Assembly: GCF_021646545.1 (NCBI RefSeq)
Contig: NZ_JAKIRP010000006.1
Coordinates: 62,001 to 126,000 of the forward strand
Length of the DNA stretch: 64,000 bases
Source: Chitinophaga filiformis
GTDB lineage: Bacteria > Bacteroidota > Bacteroidia > Chitinophagales > Chitinophagaceae
Direction of reading: 5' to 3'
Shown here: positions 27,382 through 38,200 of the stretch, one piece after another
Layout: every line of letters begins with the position of its first letter
How positions within the stretch are numbered: the stretch's first letter is position 1
The notes under the pieces: generated by a model
Told to the model about the DNA's origin: nothing
The model's input: the letters and a program-made list of their open reading frames with translations, nothing else
Databases searched by the model: none
Made by a program: the position numbers and the translations under genes

Positions 27382-30300
27382 TATTTTCTCCTATATCTTC
27401 CTTCGTAAATTTTTATCTCCGGAATCTTACTGTCGCGCGCAAAAATGCCAAGTACATTTGTACACGATGGACAAACTGGCCTTTCGCTGAAAAACTCTAT
27501 CCTTTCTATTTTATTCACATCTATACTTGTCTGCTTCCTAAACCATTCGACGAACTTAGATTCAGAATCCTGAATGCGGTCGTTGTTTATAACAAATTGC
27601 TCAAAATTACGAACTCCATCCGGCACATCTTCAATTACTTCTTCAATCTTTAGTCCTTTTTTGATTTGTACTGCACTATTTCCACTACCTGCAATTAGTG
27701 CTATAGGGACCATCTCGCCTTTTACGTAGATATGCACAACCAGAATATTTCTATTACCTGCAATTTTTGAGATGTCGCGCGCCGCATCTATTATCGCCCA
27801 TTGGGCATCGCGTAAAGGAATATGGCCAGTTACGCCGCCATTAAAGATTCCATTCAGGAAGAAAGATTCTTCAATATCAATGTTCAGGTCTTTGAACATA
27901 TCGGTTATCTCTGTCCTTATTGCAGCCATACCCTTAGCTTCACTAACTGCAGACTGCCCTGATGCCATAGCTCTTCCTGCTGATTCGGCAAGTTCTTCGG
28001 CTCTTACCATGTTTTGGTAAACTTTATTGAAAGCTTCAGGATTGTTTGCGAATACTGCCAACAGCTTCTTTTTAGACGTTGCCAAGTTTGCCGCATCTTG
28101 TGCAGTACTCTCTAACGCAAGCATAAAATTCCCGCCTGCCTTTTGCCTCTTAACTCCCGCAACTACAGCTTTATATGCCTTTACAAATTCACTATTCGCG
28201 GCCAACTTCTCTGCAATATCAGTCGCCACATTAAATTCTTTGGCAATCTCCTCCACTGACCCTGTCCTGGCTGCTGCTTTTCCCAGCTGGACCACTTCCG
28301 TACCTGGCGCTTCCTGTTTTCCTATTACGAGCGACTTACTATTATCAATATTACCATTCGCATCTATATGTCTGAATCCGTTTTCTGCCTCTATCACTCC
28401 ATTCTCATACACCCTCACCACTCCATCATTCGCAACAATCGAACGTTTCGCTTTACGTGCCACGTTCTGCGCTGTTTCTATATTAGCACATGAAAGTAAC
28501 ACCAGTTGTCTGTCGGCAGCAAATCCTTGTTTCTTGATCCATCTCGCCAGGGATCTGCCCTCCATCACCAGGGGCTCTCCGTTATGTATCACAGTAAAGA
28601 CACTATTATCTGCATGCACTACCAGATAGATGTTCTTATCTGAGGCAGGCATTTGCTTTAACCAGGCTTTTACCTTCGGAACGTCTCCTACCTTATCAAA
28701 CGATACTGCCCTCACGCCAATCTCTTTACCATCTTCTATCACATCGAGCACGTCGGCCTTTTTAGCCAGAGCAGATCCAATTTTTTCCCATTCTGCGATT
28801 TCCCCTGCACCTGCTTTGGCCCTTCTGGCATCCAGCGTTTTGTCCAGGTCATCGAGATATCTTTCAACCTTCGGCGCTGCCTTTACCATGGTAGGAACAG
28901 ATAACGCAAAACAGGCTATTTGCAGCGAGGTTCTCCATTTAGGACCGATAGCGTCAGTGTTTATCGCCTGTAGCGCTATACCTCCGGCAGAACCTACTAT
29001 ATCAGCAGCAACAATGGCCTTTCTGATATACATACCAGCCTTAAAGAGCACCCTAACCTCACCTATACCAATCGCCATCAGCCCCAGATCTACCGCCAGC
29101 CAGGCCACCTTCTCCGTTACCTGGGCATTGGTAATGGACGACATCAATGCCATCTGCATAGCCGGCATAGTCAGGACCTTCCCTTTAGCATATGTCTTAC
29201 CTGCCATTTCAAAGCTTCCTGCTACCTCTACTGCTATGATATGATTAAAGTCGTACTCTTTACCATTTATTTTTAGTTTGTTACCGGAAGTAAATTCAAC
29301 ATTTGCATTTTTGAACTGCAACATATCTGCTTCCACCTGCGCTACTGTTTCGGGTGCGTTCAGCTTATCTCCTATTTCGTCCTCATCACAGGTGAAATAT
29401 CCTGAAGAGGTGATCATGTTACTCAAGGCCATCATTACCCCTATATGAACCTTATCCTCCTTATCCCATACGCCAAACAGTCCATATATTTTCTTGATAG
29501 TAATGTCCTTCTCAATAAACTTCAACCATGCTACCTTCTCTTCGTCTTTGCAGCTAGCCAGCAAACGCAGGTACGCCAACCCTTTCGGTCCCAGGTAAAT
29601 ACCGGTGTTGTTATATCCATTGGTTAACAGTTTTAACGCCAATTCTCTTTTTTCAATAGGCACTGATTGTATATGGAAGGCCGGATCATCTTTCAGGTGA
29701 TCAAATATGTCTGCAACAGGTGTCTGCTCATTTAAGTTCTCCCAGAATTTATCGTCTTTTACAACAATCGTATCTATGTACTTGACAAATTCAGTGTAGA
29801 AGGTCTTAAAGAATAAGACCTTATCCTTCTCATAAGCAGTCTTAATATTAGGATGGGCTATCAGATATTTACCCCATACATAATCATAATCATGCTTTGT
29901 AGCCGGGTACGTTGTTCCATCTCCTGCCTGCAGTGGAACATCTATATTCTTTGGAACTTCCCAATTTCCACCATTCGCTTCGCCTGAGCCGAAGAATCCA
30001 TATGCCACTATTACCTCTGGCTGCGTGAACTGTGCAAAATAATCAGGGTAAACATTTCTCATCTGGGCGATCTTGTCTACCCACAGGTATTCTTCTGCAT
30101 AACAGTGTTTTTCTGTCATCGCCACTGTGAACGGTGAAACGCAGTACAGACAGGACCCGTCTACATTGATCGGGACGTTCTGTTTGATAGTCTCATTTTT
30201 ACTGTTGAGCATCGCTATCTGCCCATCCTTGAACGGATTGAAGCGCTCTGCCAGCTCACTGAACTTCAGTTTCTGCTCACCTCCCTTATAAGCCGGGATT

Positions 30301-33300
30301 GTAAGTCTTCTGAATTTCATCAGTTTGTATTCCTCTGCACATTGGATCGGGTAGATAAAACCGTCCACCATTGGTGTGTCGACTATCTGTATGAACAGTT
30401 CTCCTTTCTCATTCCTGAAGACGCCTTCTATATCGGAGTAACGATATTTCTCCATCGCACCGGCACTGTTCTTCTTTTCAAAGGACCTTACGGCACCAAC
30501 AGTGATCTCAGGGTCAAATTGATCTGCTTTTCCTACGACCTTGACAGCACCATATTGGAACTCTACCTTACCCAGGCTGTCGAATGGTACTGACACTGCC
30601 GTACCAGACATTGTCAGGAAGGACACTGTCTTATTATCCTTGTTAATGAAATCCCTGATGATATTCTGACCGATATAGTTCTGGCTCGCCGCATCATCAT
30701 CAAACACGCCCCATACGCTTCCCGGATCATGCAGGATGTCCCACTGGAATTTCAGCAACCCATACCCACTACCATAATCCATCAGATTGTCAGAAGATCC
30801 TTTATCCAGTCCGATGGCGGGAGCAAACGTATGTTCCAGCGTATAGTCTCCGTGACCTATTTCATGCACTACCGTGCGAACAATGGTTGCTTCAGTAGCG
30901 CCCTTAGTGAATACAAATCCAAACTGGCTTGCACGAGGCATTTTACCTGCCATATCTCCGTCAGCCAATGCGGCTTCATTCACCACGAACAGGTACACCG
31001 TATTGTCATCTACCTTGATGGATTTCTTATAAGCCTTCTTCAGTGCTTTCTCCTCACCGGTAAAATCATTGCTCAGGAAAGCACTTTTCTTATCCTGCAG
31101 CACGCTGTCGCCATTGCTATCCCATGCCTTGTTGTCGCGGAAGCTTTCATCTACCTCCACCGTATAGGTGATACCTACCTTACCATAGGTTTGCTGCAAT
31201 GCCGTTCTGATCTTCTCTACAGGCGCGGCTGTACCTGCTCCTACAGGCACCAGCACCAGTTTCTTTTGTAATGCCTTGTAACTTACCACCAGCAGTTTAC
31301 CCATGCTGATGTAAGCTCCGCTACCATCCGGATGTGTAGCATAGATCTCCTGCGCATCACCTCCAGGACCACCTGTCAGCTTAATAGAGAAGGTGTTATT
31401 ACCATTATCTTTCGCTTCGAGTACGATGCCCTTTCCGGTCACAAACTTCAGTTTGGAAGCCGCGATGCCACTGGCGGCATTCGTTAATGTGGCGATCACT
31501 TCTTCCTGTTCCCCGGGTACGATAACTTTTGCACTTACATGGTATTTACCATTCGCCAGCGACTCATACTCACGCTCTACCTGTGTTTTACCGGCATAGG
31601 CAGGCTGCCATGTGTCGAATCCATACACGTTGCCTGCACCCGGCGTGAAGTTTACGGCTCCTTTATCTACCTGTACATTCTTCAGTGATTCAAGCACCTG
31701 CGGTGTAAAGGAGTTATCACGTTTACCGATAGCGGTCACTTTTCCTCCCTTGTCTATGTTGTACAGGTTACCACCTGCATCTTCCAGCACCAGCGGCAAG
31801 GTTTTACCCTTGTCTTTATAGTTGATCACTTCTTCTTTACCTGTCTCACTGTCTTTGAGCGTAATGGTACCGTCATCGGTATTTACCTTGATATTGGCAG
31901 GTGTAAAGATCTTCAGTTTGGTGACGATGTCGGGAACGATATCTCCGGTCTTCACACCACCTACGTCGTTACCTCCATGTTGTTCATCGAGTTTGTCGCT
32001 GACGTATTTATCGATACCTTCTGTCACCGCATTTACCACACCGCTTGTCACTCTCAGATCTGTGTTGACAGCAATATCCTTGAACTCCATCTGCAGGCCA
32101 ATGCCGAAGCCCAGTGTGATCACGCGGCCTTTACCTGTGAACTTGCCATTACCGCCACTTACTTCTGTCAGGATGATATCAAAATTGCCTACACGGATGA
32201 TCTTGCCTGCACTCAATGAAGCGATAGGCTCTTTATTATCCGGACCAGCCAGCAACCCGGCGTCTCCGCACACGAATGTTTTCGCTGAGTCTGTCTTTAT
32301 AGTTACTACATCGCTATAAGGTCCATATACCCCTGCAATCTTCCATTGCAGCCTTCCTTCATACACGCGGTTGGGCTCGAGGCTGTTGACAGTAAAGGCA
32401 GTATCACGTTGTCTTTCTTCTGTCTGCCAGTCAAACTCTGTATCACCTGCTTTGGCAGCACGGTATTGCAAACGGTAAGCTTCCACCTGATACGCAGCAT
32501 CTGCCAGCGGCCAGCCGAAACGCACACTGCGTTCGCCCGTGCTACGGCCTTTCAGTACAGGCTTCGGTATATTCCGCTGTGTAAATGGATTATTACCCAG
32601 ATAGGTGAACGTGCAGCTCTGGCTTAAACCCTGGTTACTGAACATATCCCTGCCGCTCTTATCACGCGCCTGTACCACCCACACATACTGCATGCTGTCT
32701 CTCAATGCCGGTTCTCCGGGGCCATATACAATAGTGTTGGTCTCAGTCACCAGTGTATAGATAGGCTTGGCACTACGTACAATATAATCAGGATTGCTGC
32801 CGGCAGGTCTTATTTCATAGAGTGAGAACACATATTCTGTTCCGCTTCCGGGGATTGGATTAGGGGAGTTACGGCTGCTCCAGTTGAATGTGAGGAACTG
32901 CGGATCGAGTTTCTCCACACGGCTGTTACAGATCGGCAGGTTTAACAGTGGCGGATCGCTCTTACGGAAGAAGAAGACGTTGGAGCCCATATTACTTACC
33001 TGTACCTGCGGACGGGCGTAGTCGTATGCCGTAAAGGAGATACGATATGCACCTTCAGGCAGGGAACGGGTCTTTTCGTATTCCGTTCTGCTGAAGCCTC
33101 CGCTGTATTCAAGATTGGCAGGGTTAAGATAATCTGTCAGGTCTATTCCTCCTATGATAGTAGGAATTCCCGGACTCAGGGAAAGCGGTTTAGGGTTGAA
33201 CGTAGCGGCTGTCCGCATAATAACGGTACCATTCTGTTCTACTGTCATGCGCAACCTGATATTATAGCTGGGCAGTGTCAGATCGTTCTGCACCAGTATC

Positions 33301-33488
33301 ACCCGCAGTTTATCACTTCCCGGTACTGCGTAGTCGGGCAGATAAACGCTGTAGGGAGGTATGATCTGCGTGCTGGCAGTAACAGGATATTGCTGGGCTT
33401 TTACGTTTGTTAGCCCTGCTATCATCAGCAGCAGGCACAGTACGTAGCGGTATATGTGGGACATCCTATGGATATGATTAAGCGTCAT
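27381..33488 (-). CDS. Giant TANFOR-type surface protein with metalloprotease motif and C-terminal deaminase-like toxin domain (~2035 aa)
   Basis: Three starts are possible: TTG 33494, ATG 33488 (chosen, 2 nt after the upstream stop) and ATG 33464, which opens the signal peptide (MSHIYRYVLCLLLMIAGL). Numbering is from 33488. Residues ~33-175 resemble the TANFOR domain (YPVTASTQIIPPYSVYLPDYA), followed by FN3-like modules to ~400. A zincin motif HEIGH (875-879) has further His and an LMDYGSG turn downstream. Residues ~1463-1540 are hydrophobic. His1625 (VVHAD) and Cys1667 (LLSCAN) suggest a caspase/C80-like protease. The last ~175 residues carry DSE (1974-1976) and CPSC (2006-2009), the [HCD]xE...CxxC layout of nucleic-acid deaminase toxins. 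The next gene is a coupled SUKH immunity gene. The toxin call is strong by context; the exact deaminase family is unsure. Confidence 0.8.
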   Translation of the reverse strand: MTLNHIHRMSHIYRYVLCLLLMIAGLTNVKAQQYPVTASTQIIPPYSVYLPDYAVPGSDKLRVILVQNDLTLPSYNIRLRMTVEQNGTVIMRTAATFNPKPLSLSPGIPTIIGGIDLTDYLNPANLEYSGGFSRTEYEKTRSLPEGAYRISFTAYDYARPQVQVSNMGSNVFFFRKSDPPLLNLPICNSRVEKLDPQFLTFNWSSRNSPNPIPGSGTEYVFSLYEIRPAGSNPDYIVRSAKPIYTLVTETNTIVYGPGEPALRDSMQYVWVVQARDKSGRDMFSNQGLSQSCTFTYLGNNPFTQRNIPKPVLKGRSTGERSVRFGWPLADAAYQVEAYRLQYRAAKAGDTEFDWQTEERQRDTAFTVNSLEPNRVYEGRLQWKIAGVYGPYSDVVTIKTDSAKTFVCGDAGLLAGPDNKEPIASLSAGKIIRVGNFDIILTEVSGGNGKFTGKGRVITLGFGIGLQMEFKDIAVNTDLRVTSGVVNAVTEGIDKYVSDKLDEQHGGNDVGGVKTGDIVPDIVTKLKIFTPANIKVNTDDGTITLKDSETGKEEVINYKDKGKTLPLVLEDAGGNLYNIDKGGKVTAIGKRDNSFTPQVLESLKNVQVDKGAVNFTPGAGNVYGFDTWQPAYAGKTQVEREYESLANGKYHVSAKVIVPGEQEEVIATLTNAASGIAASKLKFVTGKGIVLEAKDNGNNTFSIKLTGGPGGDAQEIYATHPDGSGAYISMGKLLVVSYKALQKKLVLVPVGAGTAAPVEKIRTALQQTYGKVGITYTVEVDESFRDNKAWDSNGDSVLQDKKSAFLSNDFTGEEKALKKAYKKSIKVDDNTVYLFVVNEAALADGDMAGKMPRASQFGFVFTKGATEATIVRTVVHEIGHGDYTLEHTFAPAIGLDKGSSDNLMDYGSGYGLLKFQWDILHDPGSVWGVFDDDAASQNYIGQNIIRDFINKDNKTVSFLTMSGTAVSVPFDSLGKVEFQYGAVKVVGKADQFDPEITVGAVRSFEKKNSAGAMEKYRYSDIEGVFRNEKGELFIQIVDTPMVDGFIYPIQCAEEYKLMKFRRLTIPAYKGGEQKLKFSELAERFNPFKDGQIAMLNSKNETIKQNVPINVDGSCLYCVSPFTVAMTEKHCYAEEYLWVDKIAQMRNVYPDYFAQFTQPEVIVAYGFFGSGEANGGNWEVPKNIDVPLQAGDGTTYPATKHDYDYVWGKYLIAHPNIKTAYEKDKVLFFKTFYTEFVKYIDTIVVKDDKFWENLNEQTPVADIFDHLKDDPAFHIQSVPIEKRELALKLLTNGYNNTGIYLGPKGLAYLRLLASCKDEEKVAWLKFIEKDITIKKIYGLFGVWDKEDKVHIGVMMALSNMITSSGYFTCDEDEIGDKLNAPETVAQVEADMLQFKNANVEFTSGNKLKINGKEYDFNHIIAVEVAGSFEMAGKTYAKGKVLTMPAMQMALMSSITNAQVTEKVAWLAVDLGLMAIGIGEVRVLFKAGMYIRKAIVAADIVGSAGGIALQAINTDAIGPKWRTSLQIACFALSVPTMVKAAPKVERYLDDLDKTLDARRAKAGAGEIAEWEKIGSALAKKADVLDVIEDGKEIGVRAVSFDKVGDVPKVKAWLKQMPASDKNIYLVVHADNSVFTVIHNGEPLVMEGRSLARWIKKQGFAADRQLVLLSCANIETAQNVARKAKRSIVANDGVVRVYENGVIEAENGFRHIDANGNIDNSKSLVIGKQEAPGTEVVQLGKAAARTGSVEEIAKEFNVATDIAEKLAANSEFVKAYKAVVAGVKRQKAGGNFMLALESTAQDAANLATSKKKLLAVFANNPEAFNKVYQNMVRAEELAESAGRAMASGQSAVSEAKGMAAIRTEITDMFKDLNIDIEESFFLNGIFNGGVTGHIPLRDAQWAIIDAARDISKIAGNRNILVVHIYVKGEMVPIALIAGSGNSAVQIKKGLKIEEVIEDVPDGVRNFEQFVINNDRIQDSESKFVEWFRKQTSIDVNKIERIEFFSERPVCPSCTNVLGIFARDSKIPEIKIYEGRYRRK

Positions 33489-33490
33489 TG

Positions 33491-35281
33491 TCAAAATGAA
33501 TAGGTATAGTTGATCGTACTTGTCAGTTCGTTGTAGCCAGGTTGGTTAGCACTAGCGCCGCGCAGCACCCAGGAAACAGTAGCACCTATGGAATGCGTCT
33601 GTTTGCTGAAGAACTTTTTCTTACCTTCCCCTTCTGCGGGGGCTTCGGTTACTTTACCCTTCGGACTGTAATTAATATTGAGTCCTGTGTTGAAGAGGGT
33701 ACTATTGGTAGTAGTGGTCGCGCCCTCTCCTGTTGTACTCTTCGCCGAAGTCATGTTGTATACGGCTGATAGGCCTGTACGCAGTGTCTTTTCAAGGAAT
33801 TGCTTGTTCACGTTCACGCCCGGTCCCATAAATGTCGTACTTAAACCGGCAGCACTATTCTTATAATAGTTCACGGTAGCGCTCATGGTCAGGTCTTTCG
33901 GAGGCAGACTATAGGAATAACTGAGATTCGAAGTAAAGAATTTGGTCAGGATAGGATCAGTCGTGTCGCTGCTGCTCCTGTCGCTGGCATACTGATAGGA
34001 AGAGTTCAACGTAATGGCCTGCTGTCTGTCCTTGTCACCGGTATGATACATTACCATGCCATTGTAGGTATTATTCACCTGGTAGAAGTCCAGGGTATCC
34101 ATCGGATTGTTGAAATAAGGATCGAACTGTGGTTTTACCCGGGTATAGTTACTGAAGTTGGAGTATCCACCATTCAGTACCCAGTGTTGGCCTGCAGTGA
34201 CGCTGGCATTTCCGTTCACTACCCACCGTCTGGCATCACTGCTCTTGCTGTTGTCCAGATTATTGACCTGCATACCTGCATTGGCAGAGAGGTTCACCCT
34301 GCCGTTGAACAGTTTGAATGATGGCGCCACGGTGATGTTGCGCATGTCGTTCACTACGTTGTAGGCGCCCAGCGTTACATAATCAGGGGCAACCCTTTCA
34401 TAGCGTAACTGCACGGTATAAAAGGAACCATTGTATCCGAGTCCTGCCTGGATCGCGTCAAAGTAGCGGGTATTGTTGGTGGGCGAGAGGAAATGTTTTA
34501 ACAGGTTGGAGGTGCCCCTGCTGCTGTCAAATGCGTTCTTCTCCCCACGTACATCACGGTTGATAGCAGAGACTGAATATTCTACATCTACAAAGATGTG
34601 CTGGATGATATTTTGTTTTACGTTGAAGGCGACCGCTACGTTCTCTCTTGGTGTGATGGTGGCGTCATCCGGTATGAAGGGCAATGAAGCGGCATCGTCT
34701 TTGGCGCGGAACAGCGATACGCCGTAGCTGTTCCCTGCATTTTCATAGGCCACTTTCAAACCTGCACCTTTACGCTCAAAGGAGGCCCTGCTATAACTTT
34801 CCGGCACCAATACATCAAAAGGTACTGCCTTCAGGAGTGTACCGTACATGGCAGAGATCCGCCATTTCTGGGGAGTAAGCTCTACTCCCACTCCGTTGAA
34901 CATATGCCCTGCCAGTGTATAGTTACTGAAGTTCATACTGGTGGTACCCACATACAGGCGTGCCCATTTATAGCTCGGCGCAAAGCGGAACTGGTTAAAG
35001 GGCTGCGAATAATTCCTGCCCTGATTGCTGTAGCTGAAAGAGAACGGCATATCATATCCGAACAGGTTGATGTTGATATTACCATTGAGGTACCAGGCAA
35101 AGGGGTCTCTCCTGCTTTCAATACCACTGGCTGTATAGGCAGTGGTACTTGCATTGATGGACCCGTTCATGGTCACTCCTTTTTTTACTCCCAGCTGGTC
35201 GAGTGCCTGAGCGCTGGCAGCGTGGGTACCGATCAGCAACAGGCTGATAGTTATCACTAGATATATGTAGCGGTGCTTCAT
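33491..35281 (-). CDS. Predicted outer-membrane beta-barrel protein of the toxin operon (596 aa)
   Basis: A Sec signal peptide (MKHRYIYLVITISLLLIG, cleavage near ASA-QA) is followed by a chain of alternating aromatic/polar strands throughout (LNGNININLFGYDMPFSFSY, YNGSFYTVQLRYERV, HWVLNGGYSNFSNYTRV). The C-terminus ends in an aromatic residue (INYTYSF), the usual BAM signal of outer-membrane barrels. No known family is recognised. It sits directly between the SprB-repeat and toxin genes: 12 bp after the former, 2 nt before the toxin ATG. It could be the outer-membrane pore or anchor through which the large proteins are exported, which is an inference from position. Confidence 0.7.
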   Translation of the reverse strand: MKHRYIYLVITISLLLIGTHAASAQALDQLGVKKGVTMNGSINASTTAYTASGIESRRDPFAWYLNGNININLFGYDMPFSFSYSNQGRNYSQPFNQFRFAPSYKWARLYVGTTSMNFSNYTLAGHMFNGVGVELTPQKWRISAMYGTLLKAVPFDVLVPESYSRASFERKGAGLKVAYENAGNSYGVSLFRAKDDAASLPFIPDDATITPRENVAVAFNVKQNIIQHIFVDVEYSVSAINRDVRGEKNAFDSSRGTSNLLKHFLSPTNNTRYFDAIQAGLGYNGSFYTVQLRYERVAPDYVTLGAYNVVNDMRNITVAPSFKLFNGRVNLSANAGMQVNNLDNSKSSDARRWVVNGNASVTAGQHWVLNGGYSNFSNYTRVKPQFDPYFNNPMDTLDFYQVNNTYNGMVMYHTGDKDRQQAITLNSSYQYASDRSSSDTTDPILTKFFTSNLSYSYSLPPKDLTMSATVNYYKNSAAGLSTTFMGPGVNVNKQFLEKTLRTGLSAVYNMTSAKSTTGEGATTTTNSTLFNTGLNINYSPKGKVTEAPAEGEGKKKFFSKQTHSIGATVSWVLRGASANQPGYNELTSTINYTYSF

Positions 35282-35293
35282 AACGTAATTCTT

Positions 35294-38200
35294 TTATCGG
35301 GAGATAATAAACCGGATGTCCTTGCTTTCACTTTCTGTTATTATTCTTAGGATGAAAATGCCTGTAGCTCCGCTGCCTATGGAGAACTTATCGTCCACCT
35401 GTAAGGTTGGCGCGTACTGGCGTTTATCAGCCACTATTCCATTCAGATCGTATACATAAGCCACTATCCGCTGTTTACGGTTGAGTTTTACCGTAAAGCT
35501 GAAGTTGCCGTTATTAGGATTGGGTGACATATAGACGGTGTCGATCACACCTACGGGCTGAGTGTACACGGGCCCTGCCAACGGATCATAAGGACTGATC
35601 TGCAGATCTTTCCGCTCGGAATAGGTACAGGTACCAAAAGTCGCCGTCATCGCTACCCAGTAGTTGCCCGGAGATGCGAACTTAATCAGTGGTATACCGT
35701 TATCATAACCCAGCAGGGTTGCTTCAGGAGAATAAGACCAGGTAATACTCTCCGGCGCAGGCAGGCTGATATCTTTGATGATCAGGGTGTCAAAAGCGTT
35801 TCTACGGGATGCTACCAGGAAATTGACGTAGGGCTTTGTATTCAGCTTTGTTATTTCAAAATCCTTTGCAACTTCGCAACCATGTGCATCCTGTACTTTA
35901 ATGTTATACCTGCCGGCTTCTATTTGTGTGAATGAACCTGATGTTAACCAGCTGCTGTTGTTGAGGGCATATTTATATGGCCGCGTACCTCCGTTTACAG
36001 TAGCGTCGATCGTGCCGTTGTTGACGCCATCACAGATAGCAGGAGCACTCACTTCCATAGACAGTGCCACCGGTTGTGGGACAGTGTTCGTAAATGAGCG
36101 GAAGCATCCAGCTCCATCGGTTACTTTCACTGTGTAAGTTCCTGCGGAGAGTTGCTGCAACTTATTACCTGATACGCCTGTTACGTTCCACTCGTACGTA
36201 TAGCGACCGTCACCCCCTGTTACATTGATGGTCAATGCGCCATCTGACAGGCCGTTACAGCTTACCGGAGTGACCACACTTGCACTATTGATCGCCGGGT
36301 ACATGGCCTTAATGCTTGTGTTAGTTGTGGCGGTACATCCGTTAATATCCTTTACCTGTAGTGCATAATCTGCCGCAGGCAGATTTGTAAATACAGGGGC
36401 ATTCTGCCAGTTATTGTTGCCTGATGTATATGTATATGGACCTGTTCCTCCTGTAGCATTCAACGTGATCTTACCCGTAGGATTGGCGCCACATGGCAGA
36501 TCTTCCTTGCTGCTGACTGCCAAAGAGAGTGCTGCTGCCGGTTGACTTAATCCCAACTGACGGCTGAGTTCACAACCACGGCCATCTATCACTTTCACAG
36601 TATAATTGCCTGCTGCAAGGTTAGCGTAACTGTTGTTATTACTGAAAGCGCTATTATTGATGCTGTACCTGTATCCTGCGTAATTTGCGCCATTACCGCC
36701 GGCAGCGTTGATATTGATACGGCCATCCGCCAGTCCGTAACAGGAAATGGCTACGCCGTGGTAATCGGATGTTGTGATCGTGGCGTTAAGCGCTGTTGCC
36801 GGAGCCGTAATCTTTATAGGGTTGGATACGCGGGAATAACAGCCTGCTGCATCTTTCACTCTTATAGTATACGTTCCTTCTTCCAGGGTCGTGTTGTTAT
36901 TGAAGGTATGATCGTAGTTACCACCGTTCCAGGCATATTCATTCGTTAATGCACCGGTACCGCCATGGGCCGTGATCTGGATACTACCCTTCTGACCATA
37001 ACATATAATGTCTCTGGCAGTAATGTTGTCTATGACAATTGCAGGATTGGTAGTGCCTACCTGTACTGTCAGTGATGTGCCACAGCTGTTCAGATCTTTC
37101 ACCATTACGGTATAGGTTCCGGCTGCGAGCCCTGAGAAGGTAGCGCCTGACTGCCAGTTCCTGTTGTCTATACTGTATTGTAGCGCGCCTACTCCTCCGC
37201 TTCCTGCTACTGTAAAGCTACCGGCAGGTACATAAGCGCAGGTCACGTCCTGCTTGCTTACCAGCGCCAGGCTGATGGCGGCGGCAGATTGGGTAAAGTT
37301 GAAGGTATTGGAGACCACACAACCCCTGCCATCTTTTACACGCAACACATGCGTGCCTGCATTGATCTGCTCTACCAGTGATGCGTTTGTATAAGGGTTA
37401 TTATCCAGTGCATAGGTATATCCAGAATACGCTGCGCCATTTCCACCACTGGCACTGATGTTGGCATATCCGTTGCTCCCTCCTGCACAGGAGATATTGA
37501 ACCCGTTATAGTCAGACAATGTGGCCGTAAAGCTAAGCGGTGCTGCCGGAGCGGTGATCAACAGATCATCCGGATAGTTGGTAGTACACCCCTGTCCGTC
37601 TGTCAGGCGTAATTTATAGTTACCGGCCTGCAGGTTTGCTCCATTTACATAATTATCTGATGTAGCCCAGTTATCATTACTGATGCTGAATGTATGTACG
37701 CCGTCGCCACCTGCTGCATTGATATTGATATGACCCGCTGATCCGTAACAAACGATATCGCTTACCACTGCATCATGGATGGTCAAGGCCGGGTATTTAT
37801 AACTGATATCAATAGTGGTGTCCTTTGTACATCCGTTGGCATCAGTTACATTTATTACATAAGTCCCCTGCGGTAATTGTTGTACAGCCACACCTGCTGT
37901 TGCCGTTGCGCCATTGACACGTAATACATATGGTGCTGCTCCCCCGGAGATGTTTGTGGTGATACTACCGGTAGATGCACCATAACATGTAATATCATTC
38001 TTTGTGACACTGATATTGAGAGCGGGTTGCATGAGGGTAATATTCTTCGTCACCACACATCCTCTGCCATCTTTTACTTTAACAGCATACACTCCTGCAG
38101 CCAGGTGGTCGAATACCGCCGAAGATTGGTAAGCGCCATTATTGAGGCTATACTGATACCCGGCATAAGCACCACCGTTTCCGCCGGTTGCAGTCACCGT

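Noticed and set aside
27772..29244. Several long open frames opposite the toxin gene
   Set aside because: Antisense frames produced by codon bias in the large gene; none has a family signature.
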